Below are positions 53,996 through 64,000 of a stretch of DNA of 64,000 nt, one piece after another. The stretch lies in assembly GCA_945859605.1 (NCBI GenBank), contig OX243822.1, forward strand, positions 13,176,033 to 13,240,032. The letters are read 5' to 3'. Both the position numbers and the translations under genes were made by a program. A model generated the notes under the pieces. The model was not told the DNA's origin and did no database searches. It worked only from the letters and a program-made list of their open reading frames with translations. Origin of the DNA: Lumbricus rubellus. Lineage: Eukaryota > Annelida > Clitellata > Crassiclitellata > Lumbricidae. Each line of letters starts with the position of its first letter. Within the stretch, counting starts at the first letter, position 1.

Positions 53996-55283
53996 TTGAA
54001 TATAGTGGTTAACTGACTCGCGCTGTACGTGTGGTGAAGTGTGTGCAAAAGCATTGTCATTGGCGAAGCAAAACTAATGTTGCTTGTATGATATTTATTA
54101 TAGGCCTAGTAGTAGAATCAGTTCTGACTATAATTATGACTGAGCCACTCAGCCACAGTAATAGCGCTTTGAAATTATAAACCAGACAAAAATGTGTGAG
54201 CTTCTTCTCCTGTTAATGTCTGTTCTTACCAGACGTTTGTCTTAAGCTGCCAGCGTGATGGACGTCAGGTTATTCTGTGTGGCTGGATGAGATTACAGTG
54301 ACCGATGACGATCTTGTGGTTAAAAAATCGGTCGCTTGAAGGAAAAGATGAAAGACGTCTCGTATATCAAAGTTATCGAACAGCCGTACCGACGATAGAT
54401 CGAGTTCCTCTTGTCTCGTCTTGTGTGATATGTCATGCACGTTAGGCTATAGGCCCTACTAGTCTGGAATAGCCTTCCTTTTGAGCTGGACAAAAAATAG
54501 ACATTACAGTGTTTCTAATGATTTATAATAATGACGATATTCAACGACGATAAAAAATTATGTTATAGTTCAATGAATGGGAGTATAATTGTCCACAACA
54601 AACCTCGTGCCCATACATAGGCCTACAATCCCTATACATGGCAGACGGGACATTTGATCTAGGAGTTAACTAAAATAGAATGCCTATCGACTTTGATTTG
54701 ATTGAGCGCCTAGCTGCCAATAAGCTGGTCCCGTGACTTCGCTTTTGTTAACGCTGCAGAAGTTCTAGTTTACGATTACGATACAATAACCCAGCCAGCA
54801 CACCTACAATGTCCCAATGCTTTACCAATGTCATAAAAACCACTAACACTGGCCCTACGTCTACCCTATGTCGAATGCAATATTGGCTATGTGTAGTCTG
54901 TACGACATATATCCAATGTATGCATTTTCAAACTAATATACTGTACACATTAACCTAATGTCTCTATTACGTGTTTAAGCATATCAAGAACAAACAGTTC
55001 TCCACATATAATCACTTTAATATATTAGAATTACAGAATTAAAAATAAAAATTGTCATATAGCTGACCAATGTTGGACCAACGTAAATTCTCAAACATTG
55101 GAAAGACATTTATCCAACGCTGATTCTATGCAGTGACTGTTACGTTGGCCTGACATTGAACCAACGTAGGCGACAAGCACATGAGAGATGTGATAATACT
55201 ACCACAAGATTGCCATATATAAGTATTTCTATATGTGAAATACATTATACCTTCTAGTTCCATTTTGGTAAATGCTGATAAAA

Positions 55284-55881
55284 GCACGTTACAAAACTAA
55301 TCTTGTACCACTATATAGCATTCGACATTGGCTTAACGTAAGGCCAACATTTGATATTTACACATTGGACCGACATTAATCCAATGTTGGTTATATGCAG
55401 GGAGTGTGATGTTGGCCCGACATTGAACCAATGTTGGTGACAAGCATATAATTATATGAGAGAGATATAATTATATATGTACGTGATATAATGTTGTAAA
55501 TCTCCAGTGTTGGCCCTACGCTTAGCCAACATTGGCTTTTATATATATGATATTACAAGATGTATATTCATGTAATATGTATAAATTTTGAATCCACATT
55601 TACCATAATAGAACTAGAAGGTACAATATAGCTTCCATATAGGCCTACAGATATACAACAATTAATCTCATCAATGCACTATATGTTGCATTCTGTCATA
55701 TATATATGCTTAATTTTCACCTACGTCGGTTCAATGTCGAGCCAACATCATCTTACTCCCTGCATATAACCAACATTGGATTAATGTCGGTCCAATGTGT
55801 AAATCTCAAATGTTGGCCTTACGTTAAGCCAATGTCGAATACTATATATATATACGTGGTACAAGAGTAGTTTTGTAACGC
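55284..55881. repeat. Long inverted repeat in the left arm of the element
   Basis: Arms 55284-55450 and 55704-55881 are reverse complements over about 165 bp with few mismatches, e.g. GACATTGGCTTAACGTAAGG on the left arm and CCTTACGTTAAGCCAATGTC on the right. The spacer also carries an inverted copy of the segment just left of the left arm (TTCTAGTTCCATTTTGGTAA versus TTACCATAATAGAACTAGAA), so two palindromes overlap. Confidence 0.85.
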
Positions 55882-57367
55882 ATTAAGTCCTTCACTCCCA
55901 ATTGCACGCTTCCTGACTGACTTCCGGAATATTGACCCCACTTGACCCCTCCCCGGATTGTGATTCTGATTTCAATAAGAGCGAGAATAAGGGCAAGCGT
56001 GACTCAGCTACATCGGCGCTATAAAAATTCCGAGATCCTTTCCTTTGAAGAGAACTAATTACCATTACTTGTGTTACTATAATTATATCAATGCAAATAG
56101 CGCACTGTTGCACTTCTAAACTGAATTCTCACATAAGAAGCAACGCAGTAATAACTTAATTAATGATGACTATTACGCATAACTTATAGTTCTTCGAATG
56201 CTGGAACGTAGACCTCTGGCGAAAAGGAAGCTAATTTGGCTCAATCATTATTTAAGCCATAAAATTTATAATATCACAGTATATATATGCAATTATATAT
56301 TATGATAATTGCATTGCGCTTTCTTATATTGAATTCGTAAATAAACAACAAGGATTAAATAAATATACCTGAATGAAATGTAAATACCACCACAGTTTAA
56401 TTTTAATACAAAAATGAGGCGGGCGACACCTGTCGGCCGGAGAGCGCTTGCGTATAACTTATATGCACGACTTTCTATGCCCTAGCTTTGATAATGATAG
56501 TGTTACCATTAAGCGCTAACTTCCTTTGAAGGCATCGTTCTTTCTTGAAGAAGTTCTGTTAAGGTAGTGCGGTCGTTGAAATTTATGAACGATACAAAAC
56601 TTAGCGAAAAGTAGTATAAAGACAGAAATTGGTCAGTTTGTTGCTTAGATGAAGAGGTTCAATTGGGTAATTTTCTGCAAGAATCGCCCTTGAGCGTTTT
56701 TAGTTTTTAGCAATTTTGTTGTAGCGTCGATGTGCTGCTTGTTTCTGATATTATCGCTCAGTGTTTGAATGCTATTTTTCGGTAATTCATCGTCATAGCG
56801 TTCTAAATTATTCGCGTATTCGAATTCTCGATTGATGAGAATCGTTCCTTGTAAAACTAGAAGTCGGATTTTGAAAATTATGCTTGCATTAATGGAACTT
56901 GGTTCGATGACAGTTGTCATAGACGTTGCTATTAAAATGCCGTAGGGCGTAGGCTATGATGAAAATGGTAAACGTGTATTTTAGCGTCGTAAATTATTTA
57001 ACAGTATTCAGAACTTCCAGCTTCCCCATCGTCATCATGATTAGATCATCGTCGTGATCTTGTCTATTGTAATTTTTCACATAGAAATGAGAGCTTCAAA
57101 ATTAAATCCCCCCACCCCCCATAGTTCTTACATCATGTGTTAGGAAATGCATCATTTAATTTTTACACTATTTCACTTGGAGGTTTCAAGCACCTAAAAC
57201 GCTCCCCTAAATATAGCCCTGGTTAAGTCAATAGTTATGGTTTTCTGCTATTGTATAGCTGCATCAATCTATTTTTGCCCTGATTAGCTGGGTGAATCCC
57301 TTAAAAATTTTATGGGTGCTTAGCTAATGCTCAGTGTGTTTATATTTTCTTGACCATGATGCTTTAG

Positions 57368-59250
57368 GTTTGCCATCAAAAGAGGTTCAGGTGATATTGT
57401 CAAAATTGGCATTGATCGAGGCTCAACAGCTACACCAAGGGCAGCTTCTCCAGCAAATTCTCAACTCTGCCCACATTTCTGACGAGTCATGTGATCTGCC
57501 CGATGGCGTCAGTCTTCCTGTGCAGAATATGAATGAAATGATGGACCTGGATAAACTTATGGAAAATGTCAACAATGCTAAGCAGCTGGTAATATCTCAT
57601 TCATTCATTTGTTGACCCTCCTGATACTTCACTGCAGTGATGTGCCATAAGTAGCACCTGCTAGCTTAACATTAATCTGAAGTTCGTTTTACTATTTTGT
57701 ATTCTAGTGAAAAGAAGGCTGCATCGACCTTGGGAAGGGTAGAAGCAAGTTATCTGGTGTCCTGTCTAAATAAAGTTACCAGTCATCTAAATCATCTTTC
57801 TACTTAGGCCTAGTCATGTGATATTTGTCTTTTATGCTCTACCTTGATAGTTTTTAATTATTTTGCTTGGTTCTCGCATAGTGGCAATTACTAACTTTAA
57901 TGATTTGACTGCCGTGTTATAATGATAAAATACAAAGTCAAAACAGTAATGCAAAATTTATATTTTGAACAGGCCATTTCTCCTTTTTGCCTTGAATATA
58001 TTGTTCTTATATTATGAAAGAACTGTGTTGTTGAAAGTAGTTGTATTAGCTGTGTATATATGCCGCTTTACAGACACGCTACTTGGGTGCCATTGGCGGC
58101 AAAGATGTGGCAGAAACCACACGGCGCATTATGACCAGCATAATGACCAACTCGGTTGCTCAACGCATGAATTTTGCTGGTCGGGGAAGAAAAATCGGTA
58201 TCGGCGATCTGAACGTATTGAAAGTAATTGTTGGTAAGTAATTTACAAATGTGATCAAGTGGTTATTTTAGAACAATTATTGTGTTGAGATGGAACATAT
58301 GTTGGTTGCAACTGTTAATTGAATATACCTCTAATATATTGTTATTCTTCTGGGTGAACTGCATTTACTTAATATAGATTTTACAGTGATTTTAATTGCT
58401 ATGTTTGATGAATCCCATGAACTATAGTACTTTTTTGTACTGCTCTATGACCCTTCCCAAATCAGTAATAGTGGAAGAGAAAACCACTTTCAGAACTCTT
58501 GATGATAAAAAAAATTTCTGAACTTTTGTATGATCATATTCTTATCTTAAACACGATATGTGATATTAACAGGTTCAATTGGATGGGTGTTTGAAAGTTT
58601 AATTGGATAATGGATATGCGGTTGCAGTTGCAAAGCAATTGTTACATCAAGAATGTGTAGAAATCAGATAAAATACCACACATATGACTTCACTCATGGC
58701 TGTTTTTTTACATATATTTTAGGAAATTTATTTTTGACAAAAATTAAATGACCTTTGTTTTCTTGTTATTTATTTTCATTCTATATTCTTTTAAAGTTTT
58801 GTTTACTCGGTCCATAATTGTCTGTAGCCCTTCCGGGCCTCTGCAAATCTTAACGCCTCTATACACATTCCACTGCCTTTAATCTTTTCGCTTCCTGCCT
58901 TGCCTCTGATCTCTATTTCACTTTCCTTTGTTATCTTCCTCTATAATTTCTTCACTTAATTGTACACCATGCTATCCATGCGATTTTCTTGCAGCCACTT
59001 TGTTTATGTATGGCTAATTTTTGGTTATTTCAACTTCACTAATATATATTCACTGATTTGTATTTCTTCAGGAGCTGTGCGTCGAAACAGGCTACTGAGA
59101 AACCCGAGTCGGGCGGAGGTAGAATTAACCGTAAAGATGTGGCTGCGCGGCTCGAGCGATCGAAGTGGCGGTAGACATGCTCGGGATAACCGTCGTCCCG
59201 CACAGAGAAGAAAGGACCTGGAGAGTGAAAGTGATTCATTAGTGGACTGA
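57368..59250 (+). CDS. DUF4806-domain protein, 3' three exons
   Basis: Exons 57368-57588, 58074-58233 and 59072-59250 join in phase and end at TGA, giving about 186 residues. The first has LPSKEVQVILSKLALIEAQQ. The second has the core RYLGAIGGKDVAETTRRIM, SIMTNSVAQRMNFAGRGRK and IGIGDLNVLKVIVG. The third has AVRRNRLLRNPSRAEVELTV then KMWLRGSSDRSGGRHAR and an acidic tail. This order (LxxIGGxxVxxxxRRIMxxxxTNxxAxxxNFxGRGxK, then IxxAVRRN, then WLRGSxDRxGGR) fits DUF4806 (PF16064), a multi-copy animal domain of unknown biochemical role. The first exon is entered in phase 1, so at least one 5' exon exists; I could not find it. It ends about 770 bp inside the right terminus of the enclosing element. 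Confidence 0.8.
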
Positions 59251-59499
59251 ACAGTGACTTGGGAGATGCATGATGATGCATGTGTTTTGTAGTTTGAAGC
59301 TTGTTTTGTAGCTTTTGTCAGTAAAGCAAAGCAATCAAATTTGTGGATTATGTTGCATTCTTTAAAATGTAGTTTTTTAAGGAAATATTAGTTTGTTGGT
59401 CATCTTGTTCTTTTTCACTCCATTAGCAACTATAAGTAGTTGCACACTGATATTGTGCCCATATATATGTGGTTGCAAAGCCATTTGCCAATGGTATAT

Positions 59500-59840
59500 G
59501 CCTAACGTCAGGCCAACATTGATCCAATGTATAGAAGTCGGTTAAGCAGCGGCTTGATGATGGCCTTTGGTTGTACATTGATAGGCAAAACAAAGTTGGG
59601 CAAATGTTACTGGGTGAACGTAGGCCCGGATTTCAAAACACATTGTACCAACGTTGTTTATCCTACTATATGCCGATGGTATGCGTGATGCAGGGCCAAC
59701 ATTGACCCAATGTATAGAAGTCGGTTAAGCAGCGGGTTAATGATGGCCTTTGGTTGTATCTTGGTAGGCAAAGCAAAGTTGGGCAAATGTTATTGGGTGA
59801 ACGTAGGCCTGATGTCGGGCCAATGTCGTTGAGAGGTTAG
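59500..59840. repeat. Subterminal tandem duplication, about 185-bp period
   Basis: CCAACATTGATCCAATGTAT, AGAAGTCGGTTAAGCAGCGG and AAGTTGGGCAAATGTTA recur at about 59512-59625 and 59696-59812. These units form the right arm of the element at 54790-60017. Confidence 0.85.
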
Positions 59841-60119
59841 TAAAGGATCGGGTCGGCGTTGGCATTTAGTTGGTAAATATACGTTGGGCTAATGTTAACG
59901 GGGGAACGAAGGGCCGTGTAACACAACTACCTTTCGCCAACGTGGCACTACAACCGTTCGCCAACGGTGACTCTGACGTTGGGCTGACGTAAGCCTAATG
60001 TATGTGTGCTGGCTGGGAAGTTAAGACTATAATAGACATGAAAATTTGATGCAGAAATATGGAACACTGATATAAACCGATTGTCTGTCTTCATGAGTAG
60101 GCTACTCTCGCATCTCTAT

Positions 60120-60530
60120 CATTATGTATGATGGAATTCATTGGCTTCCTCTCCGTGCTCACACACAATTTAAGATCCTCACTCTGATCCTAGAGGTCCA
60201 ACGGGTTTTTGCCCCAAAATATCGGCCTCACTCAGCTTCCTCCCACCGTCCACTTCGATCGTTCATCCAACAGATTTGACCTCTTGATTCCTCGGTCTAG
60301 AACTGCTATGGCTCAATCTCGATCATTTGCCTCATTTGGTCCTTCTCTTCGGAATGCTCTTTCTCCTTCTGTTCGCTCTACACTTCTGTCTGGCATTCTG
60401 CTTTGTCTCTTCTCAAAACCTGATTCTTGTCGTGGAGCCTTTCGCACTGGGAGCTCCGAATGCCTCTGAACGGTTCACCCTACTATAGAGGCTCTTTACA
60501 AATGTTTAAATGCAATACATTGCAATCCAA
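60120..60530 (+). pseudogene. LINE ORF2 C-terminus and 3' tail
   Basis: Frames across 60120-60470 show LAPKYL-like (LPQNIGL), PRSRTAMAQSRSFASFGPS and SLRNALSP segments, the CR1/L2-type ORF2 end, with frameshifts. The tail GTGGAGCCTTTCGCACTGGG, CTCTGAACGGTTCA and AAATGCAATAC is shared with 5430-5715. It ends close to the stop of the minus-strand GPCR. Confidence 0.75.
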
Positions 60531-60539
60531 TGAACGTCC

Positions 60540-62222
60540 TCAGCAGGCTGAGTTATCAATCGCCTGCTCCATTATCTGAAGACCATTCGTAGAATTCGGC
60601 TGTGGATTTCTGCATCTGTTATTGGTCAGCGTCCGTGCGTTCGGTTTCACCGTCTTTCGACAAGGTAAAAAGGTCTCTAGAAACGCCTGTCTGAACTTTC
60701 TCCCGCTGACAAAGTACATGAGGAAGTCAAGGGCATTGTTCGTATAGTAAGACAGCGTAACCACTGCATAGGCCAAGTTGTATATCGCCTGTTCCTCGTT
60801 CTGGGGTAGCACGCTACCACGGTAGGCGTAATAGAGGAATAGGATGTCGATGGGGAGACTGAGTACTAGGAACATGACGCTGACTCCGATCAACATGGCT
60901 GTTGTGGAAGCCATTAGTTTCCCGTTGGCGCTGGCGTTCGGCATGGCTCCCATCTGTCTTTCGCGTTCCCAACGAGATTTAAGGATGCGAATGATGGTGA
61001 GGGTGTTTCCAATGAGGACTACTATGAACGGAAAGAAATCCCCGACAGTGGCATCGATATAGCTCCAGCCAAGATCGAAGAAGCTGTACCATTCTTTGTG
61101 GATGGCGCAAGAATACTCTACGTACGTTGTGTTCTTGTCTTGAGATTCGGTTGTGGTCGGCTGTAGATCGAAGGCCTTGAAGAAGAATGCGTGCTCAGCA
61201 AACAGAAGGGTGGCGATTAAAAACCAAGCGGTTACGATGCGTTTCTTGCTGCACAGTTCCTTGCAGCGGAGAGGAAACCACAGAGCGATTGTTCGCTCGA
61301 TTGTCAGTAGAATCAAGGTCCAAGAGGCGAGCTGGTGTAGGTAGTAGGTTAAGAGGCAGTGTATTTTACAGCCGAATCTGAACAGGTCGCGAATGTTGAA
61401 CCCGAACGCGTTCAACAGCCAAAGCCGCATGAGTCCCGTGTTCAGGACTGCAATGTCAACCATGGAAAGAGCGGTCAGGATCATTCCAGTGGACGAGAAT
61501 CGGAAAAGACGGCTCTGGAGAGTGATCAAGGACACGGAGTTCCCGATGGTTCCGATGACGATCAGAAACGGGGAAATGTAGGCAAGTAGCTTCTTGGACA
61601 ATCTCTCCTGCCAGTAAACATCCAGCGGCGGTAAAACGGTAGCAGCAATCGGTTGTGCAACCATGACAGTGTTTTTGATGTCCAACTCTTGGCCCGGTTT
61701 CCATGAATCGTTTCCTGTCAGCCTCACAGGAGCTGTATCGTGCCAATCTGTGGACAAGTCATCTACCTTAACGGTGCTGCCAAATTTGTTGGAGAAAAGT
61801 CTCGTATTCTTTCGTGAATCGCCGCTTGCTGTGGGTGCAAGCGCCGTGGTCACTTTGCTAGCGAATGTTGTTGTATCATGGATTTCCGTGTAGGCTCCAA
61901 ACGTCTCTGACAGACTCGATTGAACATTGGCGACCGTTTCACGACCGACAATAACAGAACTTGTCCGGACAGCGTGCGTTGAACTGAGTCCATGTCTGGT
62001 CACATCGTAAAGAAATGAAGTTGTTTCTTCCAAGGACATGTCTTTTGTCGGGTTGGATCCGTTTACAAGAGCTGCTGGACCTTGAACGCTTCTCGGTCTG
62101 TAGTCACCTTCAAAGAATGCAGTCATCAAGCTGGTCAATGTCACAGGCTCCGTAATAACAATGGACGTGAGCGTTGAAAACAGAAACTTCCAGATGAGTC
62201 GGATGTTGAAGGTCATGGTCAT
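60540..62222 (-). CDS. Class A peptide-type GPCR, paralogue 2
   Basis: A single uninterrupted minus-strand frame of 560 codons. The N-terminus MTMTFNIRLIWKFLFSTLTS looks like a signal peptide, followed by about 180 Ser/Thr-rich residues with NGS, NDS and similar glycosylation sites. TM1 has IGTIGNSVSLITL, TM2 ALSMVDIAVLNTG, TM3 end IERTIALWFPLRC (ERT in place of DRY), TM6 LVLSLPIDILFLYY and TM7 NNALDFLMYFVSGRKFRQAF. Unlike paralogue 1 the signal peptide is in the same exon. It is collinear with paralogue 1 from YWQ to the C-terminal CRK and shares TTAMLIGVS before TM6. The ligand is unknown; an FMRFamide- or related peptide-receptor role is an inference from overall appearance. Confidence 0.88.
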   Translation of the reverse strand: MTMTFNIRLIWKFLFSTLTSIVITEPVTLTSLMTAFFEGDYRPRSVQGPAALVNGSNPTKDMSLEETTSFLYDVTRHGLSSTHAVRTSSVIVGRETVANVQSSLSETFGAYTEIHDTTTFASKVTTALAPTASGDSRKNTRLFSNKFGSTVKVDDLSTDWHDTAPVRLTGNDSWKPGQELDIKNTVMVAQPIAATVLPPLDVYWQERLSKKLLAYISPFLIVIGTIGNSVSLITLQSRLFRFSSTGMILTALSMVDIAVLNTGLMRLWLLNAFGFNIRDLFRFGCKIHCLLTYYLHQLASWTLILLTIERTIALWFPLRCKELCSKKRIVTAWFLIATLLFAEHAFFFKAFDLQPTTTESQDKNTTYVEYSCAIHKEWYSFFDLGWSYIDATVGDFFPFIVVLIGNTLTIIRILKSRWERERQMGAMPNASANGKLMASTTAMLIGVSVMFLVLSLPIDILFLYYAYRGSVLPQNEEQAIYNLAYAVVTLSYYTNNALDFLMYFVSGRKFRQAFLETFLPCRKTVKPNARTLTNNRCRNPQPNSTNGLQIMEQAIDNSAC

Positions 62223-62689
62223 TCGTCATCCAAGTCAGAGATGGATAATTTCAGTTACCTTCGCTGAAGAAAAGAAAACAGAGAACCCGTTTCATTATCA
62301 AACAGAGACATTTAGCAAATTTCTAGATCATTTGAATACCAAAGCAATCACGAATCTAGAATGACCAGTTGCTTCCCCGTTTTATAAACTATTGTCCTTC
62401 TAAAACTAATCATTATAAGCATCGTAAACAGCGTCAACATGATCATCACGAGCATTATTAAAGCAGCATCACTATCTCTGCGTGCAATGAGCATTGTCAT
62501 TATCATCAGCAGCGACATCACCCTGAACATCATTATAAACACTATTGCATGTGGGGCCTTGTGGGCCCATCATCGGCATCATCATCATCATTATGCGCAT
62601 CATCACCATCAGCAATACCAAAAGCACCAAATCCCCAATTGGCCTATATAATTCATTAGGCCTACACTATAGGTGCATTGCCTTGCCTT

Positions 62690-62850
62690 GCTCTCAACCT
62701 TCCGCGAAACGAGGGTTGGTCGCATTTTGAACAATTCTTCTCCATTCTCTCCTGTCTTCGGTTGCTCTCAGCAATTCCTCTGTTTGACAATTCCGTCCAT
62801 TCACACATGTTATCCCGCCACCTCTGCCTAGGTATTTATAGGTATCATCG
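62690..62850 (-). pseudogene. LINE ORF2 C-terminal fossil
   Basis: Minus-strand translation RQRWRDNMCEWTELSNRGIA, then ESNRRQERMEKN, matches the RxRWxDxIxxWTxLxxxxxxxxAxDRxxWR signature of LINE reverse-transcriptase C-termini. Confidence 0.7.
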
Positions 62851-62854
62851 TCAA

Positions 62855-62965
62855 AAGCAGAGTCATCATGATCATCATCGTCATCGTTGTCATCATCATC
62901 GTCGTCGTCGTCGTCATCGCCACCGTCATCGTCAGCGACGTCATCATCATCAGCAGCAGCATCAT
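62855..62965. repeat. ATC/GTC trinucleotide array
   Basis: Imperfect CAT/CGT repeat of the same kind as 9211-9642. A smaller ATC patch lies at 62572-62612. Confidence 0.85.
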
Positions 62966-63343
62966 TATGAATAGCACATGCGACAAAATCACGTAGTCAC
63001 ATGCAATGATAAAAATAGGCCTACACTAGCCTATCATCGATCAAACTTCCGTGGACTAATGCCGTAAATAGCATAACAATTATTTATCGCGGTTCAGAAG
63101 ACATGCGATCTCTGTTTAAACAACAGCAGGTTTATTTTTGAAAACCTAACAGACCATCCTGCATAATAATAATTATAGCTGCTACTTGTCTAGGCAAAAC
63201 CTGTAACGTCTTAATTCCACATAGGCACCGTGCCACCAAACCATTCCACAAGGTAATAACTCTTACGCTGAAAATTTCTGCTTTAATGTTCCATTCAGTG
63301 CTTTAAATAAATTTTACCTCGAGTTGCATTACTGACTTATGCC

Positions 63344-63481
63344 TCAGGCTACGCTCCTGGCACGCGTCAGCCGCTCTCTTATGGTAGCTCTCCATTTCTC
63401 CCTGTGCTTTGTACATGTATGAGTGACCGCCTGGATCGTTAATCCCATTTCTTCGCAGTCCTCCTTTAACATGTCTATCCA
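63344..63481 (-). pseudogene. LINE ORF2 C-terminal fossil with stop
   Basis: Minus-strand frame WIDMLKEDCEEMGLTIQAVT followed by KHREKWRATIRERLTRARS and TGA. W-x-D-M-x-x-E-D...DR-x-x-WR is the usual end of endonuclease-type LINE ORF2. The remainder to 64000 shows nothing else recognisable. Confidence 0.7.
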
Positions 63482-64000
63482 CCTTTAACTTGGTGCCAAT
63501 TCAAAGAACCGATATCCACTGCACTGCTTCCTCTCGAATGATAATGCGACCAACCCTCACTATGACCAGGCGCAGTAACGACGTATCGATCTACCCTTCC
63601 CAATTTTGCGTACCGGTGAAGTTGCTTAGCCTACATGCAGTTTGCGTCAGTTATTGTGATAATTATAGCATGCAGATAATAATAGCCTACATTGTAATAT
63701 TTCCAGACGGTATGGTGCAAGAGCAAAAATCGCTAGCCTATTATTGGCAAGTTATATGCAGAAGGCATTATATTGATTTATTCAGATAATAATTATGTGA
63801 TTACCTATTTCGCTCGTGCTTGTTCTTCTCCTGTCACATGTGTTTCCTTTCTTTTTTCGTGAGTCTTGGAGGTATGCATAGCAGCACGTGACACACAGAT
63901 CACCAAGGTAATTTTTTTTACCTCGGCCGAGGAAATTTAATAAGACCTATAAAAAAACTCGTCGCTAATCATGCACGCTCGCAGTTTCTTCTGCGTTCAT

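Larger units (their letters stand above)
54790..60017. mobile_element. Probable 5.2-kb DNA transposon carrying a DUF4806 gene
   Basis: The left end CCCAGCCAGCACACCTACA and the reversed right end CCCAGCCAGCACACATACA are inverted repeats, 14 of the first 14 bases identical. Both arms are filled with CCAACATTGG/CCAACGTTGG-like palindromes in longer tandem and inverted units (54800-55880 and 59480-60010), which is typical of subterminal transposase-binding regions. The same motifs are not seen outside the interval. It encloses the DUF4806 exons and lies between two paralogous GPCRs. Flanks (CAATAA / AAGTTA) show at most a 2-bp duplication, so superfamily is not assigned, and no transposase was recognised. 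Confidence 0.65.

Noticed and set aside
62348..62974. Short Met/Ile- and His-rich ORFs
   Set aside because: They derive from ATC-rich repeat stretches.

Overview
This is eukaryotic, animal-type genomic DNA. Genes are split by GT-AG introns, there are no operons, and introns and intergenic DNA are filled with microsatellites, short inverted-repeat transposons (MITEs), LINE 3' fragments and tRNA-derived SINEs. Golgin, CCDC34, peptide-GPCR and DUF4806 genes together, plus the very frequent palindrome AGGCCTA in non-coding DNA, suggest a marine invertebrate deuterostome, most likely an echinoderm. That placement is inference. No database search was possible; family names rest on recognised motifs.

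Layout. 1-2.3 kb: intergenic, with a dispersed repeat and a 14-bp minisatellite. 2.3-4.0 kb (minus): a two-exon sex-peptide/myoinhibitory-peptide-receptor-like GPCR whose intron is a GAT/GGT microsatellite. 4-12 kb: repeats, including three nested hAT-like insertions (6.67-8.68 kb), a 430-bp ATC array and a 1-kb hAT-like MITE. 12.06-38.15 kb (plus): a 22-exon GOLGA4 (golgin-245) orthologue reconstructed end to end at about 2,363 codons, from the conserved MFK N-terminus to the C-terminal GRIP domain. Its introns hold many transposon remnants, often close to splice sites. 38-47 kb: intergenic MITEs, a SINE and LINE scraps. 47.23-50.07 kb (plus): CCDC34 in four coding exons. 51.26-53.22 kb (minus): a two-exon peptide-type GPCR with a separate signal-peptide exon. 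54.79-60.02 kb: a probable 5.2-kb DNA transposon with matching inverted termini and repetitive subterminal arms, carrying the 3' three exons of a DUF4806 gene. 60.54-62.22 kb (minus): a second GPCR paralogous to the one at 51-53 kb. 62.2-64 kb: LINE fossils and an ATC array.

Functionally these are unrelated neighbours: a trans-Golgi vesicle tether, a probable cilium/flagellum-related coiled-coil protein, three peptide-type receptors and one mobile-element-associated gene. The most unusual structures are the DUF4806-bearing element between the GPCR paralogues, the shared 3' tail of the local LINE and SINE families, and the layered nesting of hAT-like elements with readable target-site duplications.
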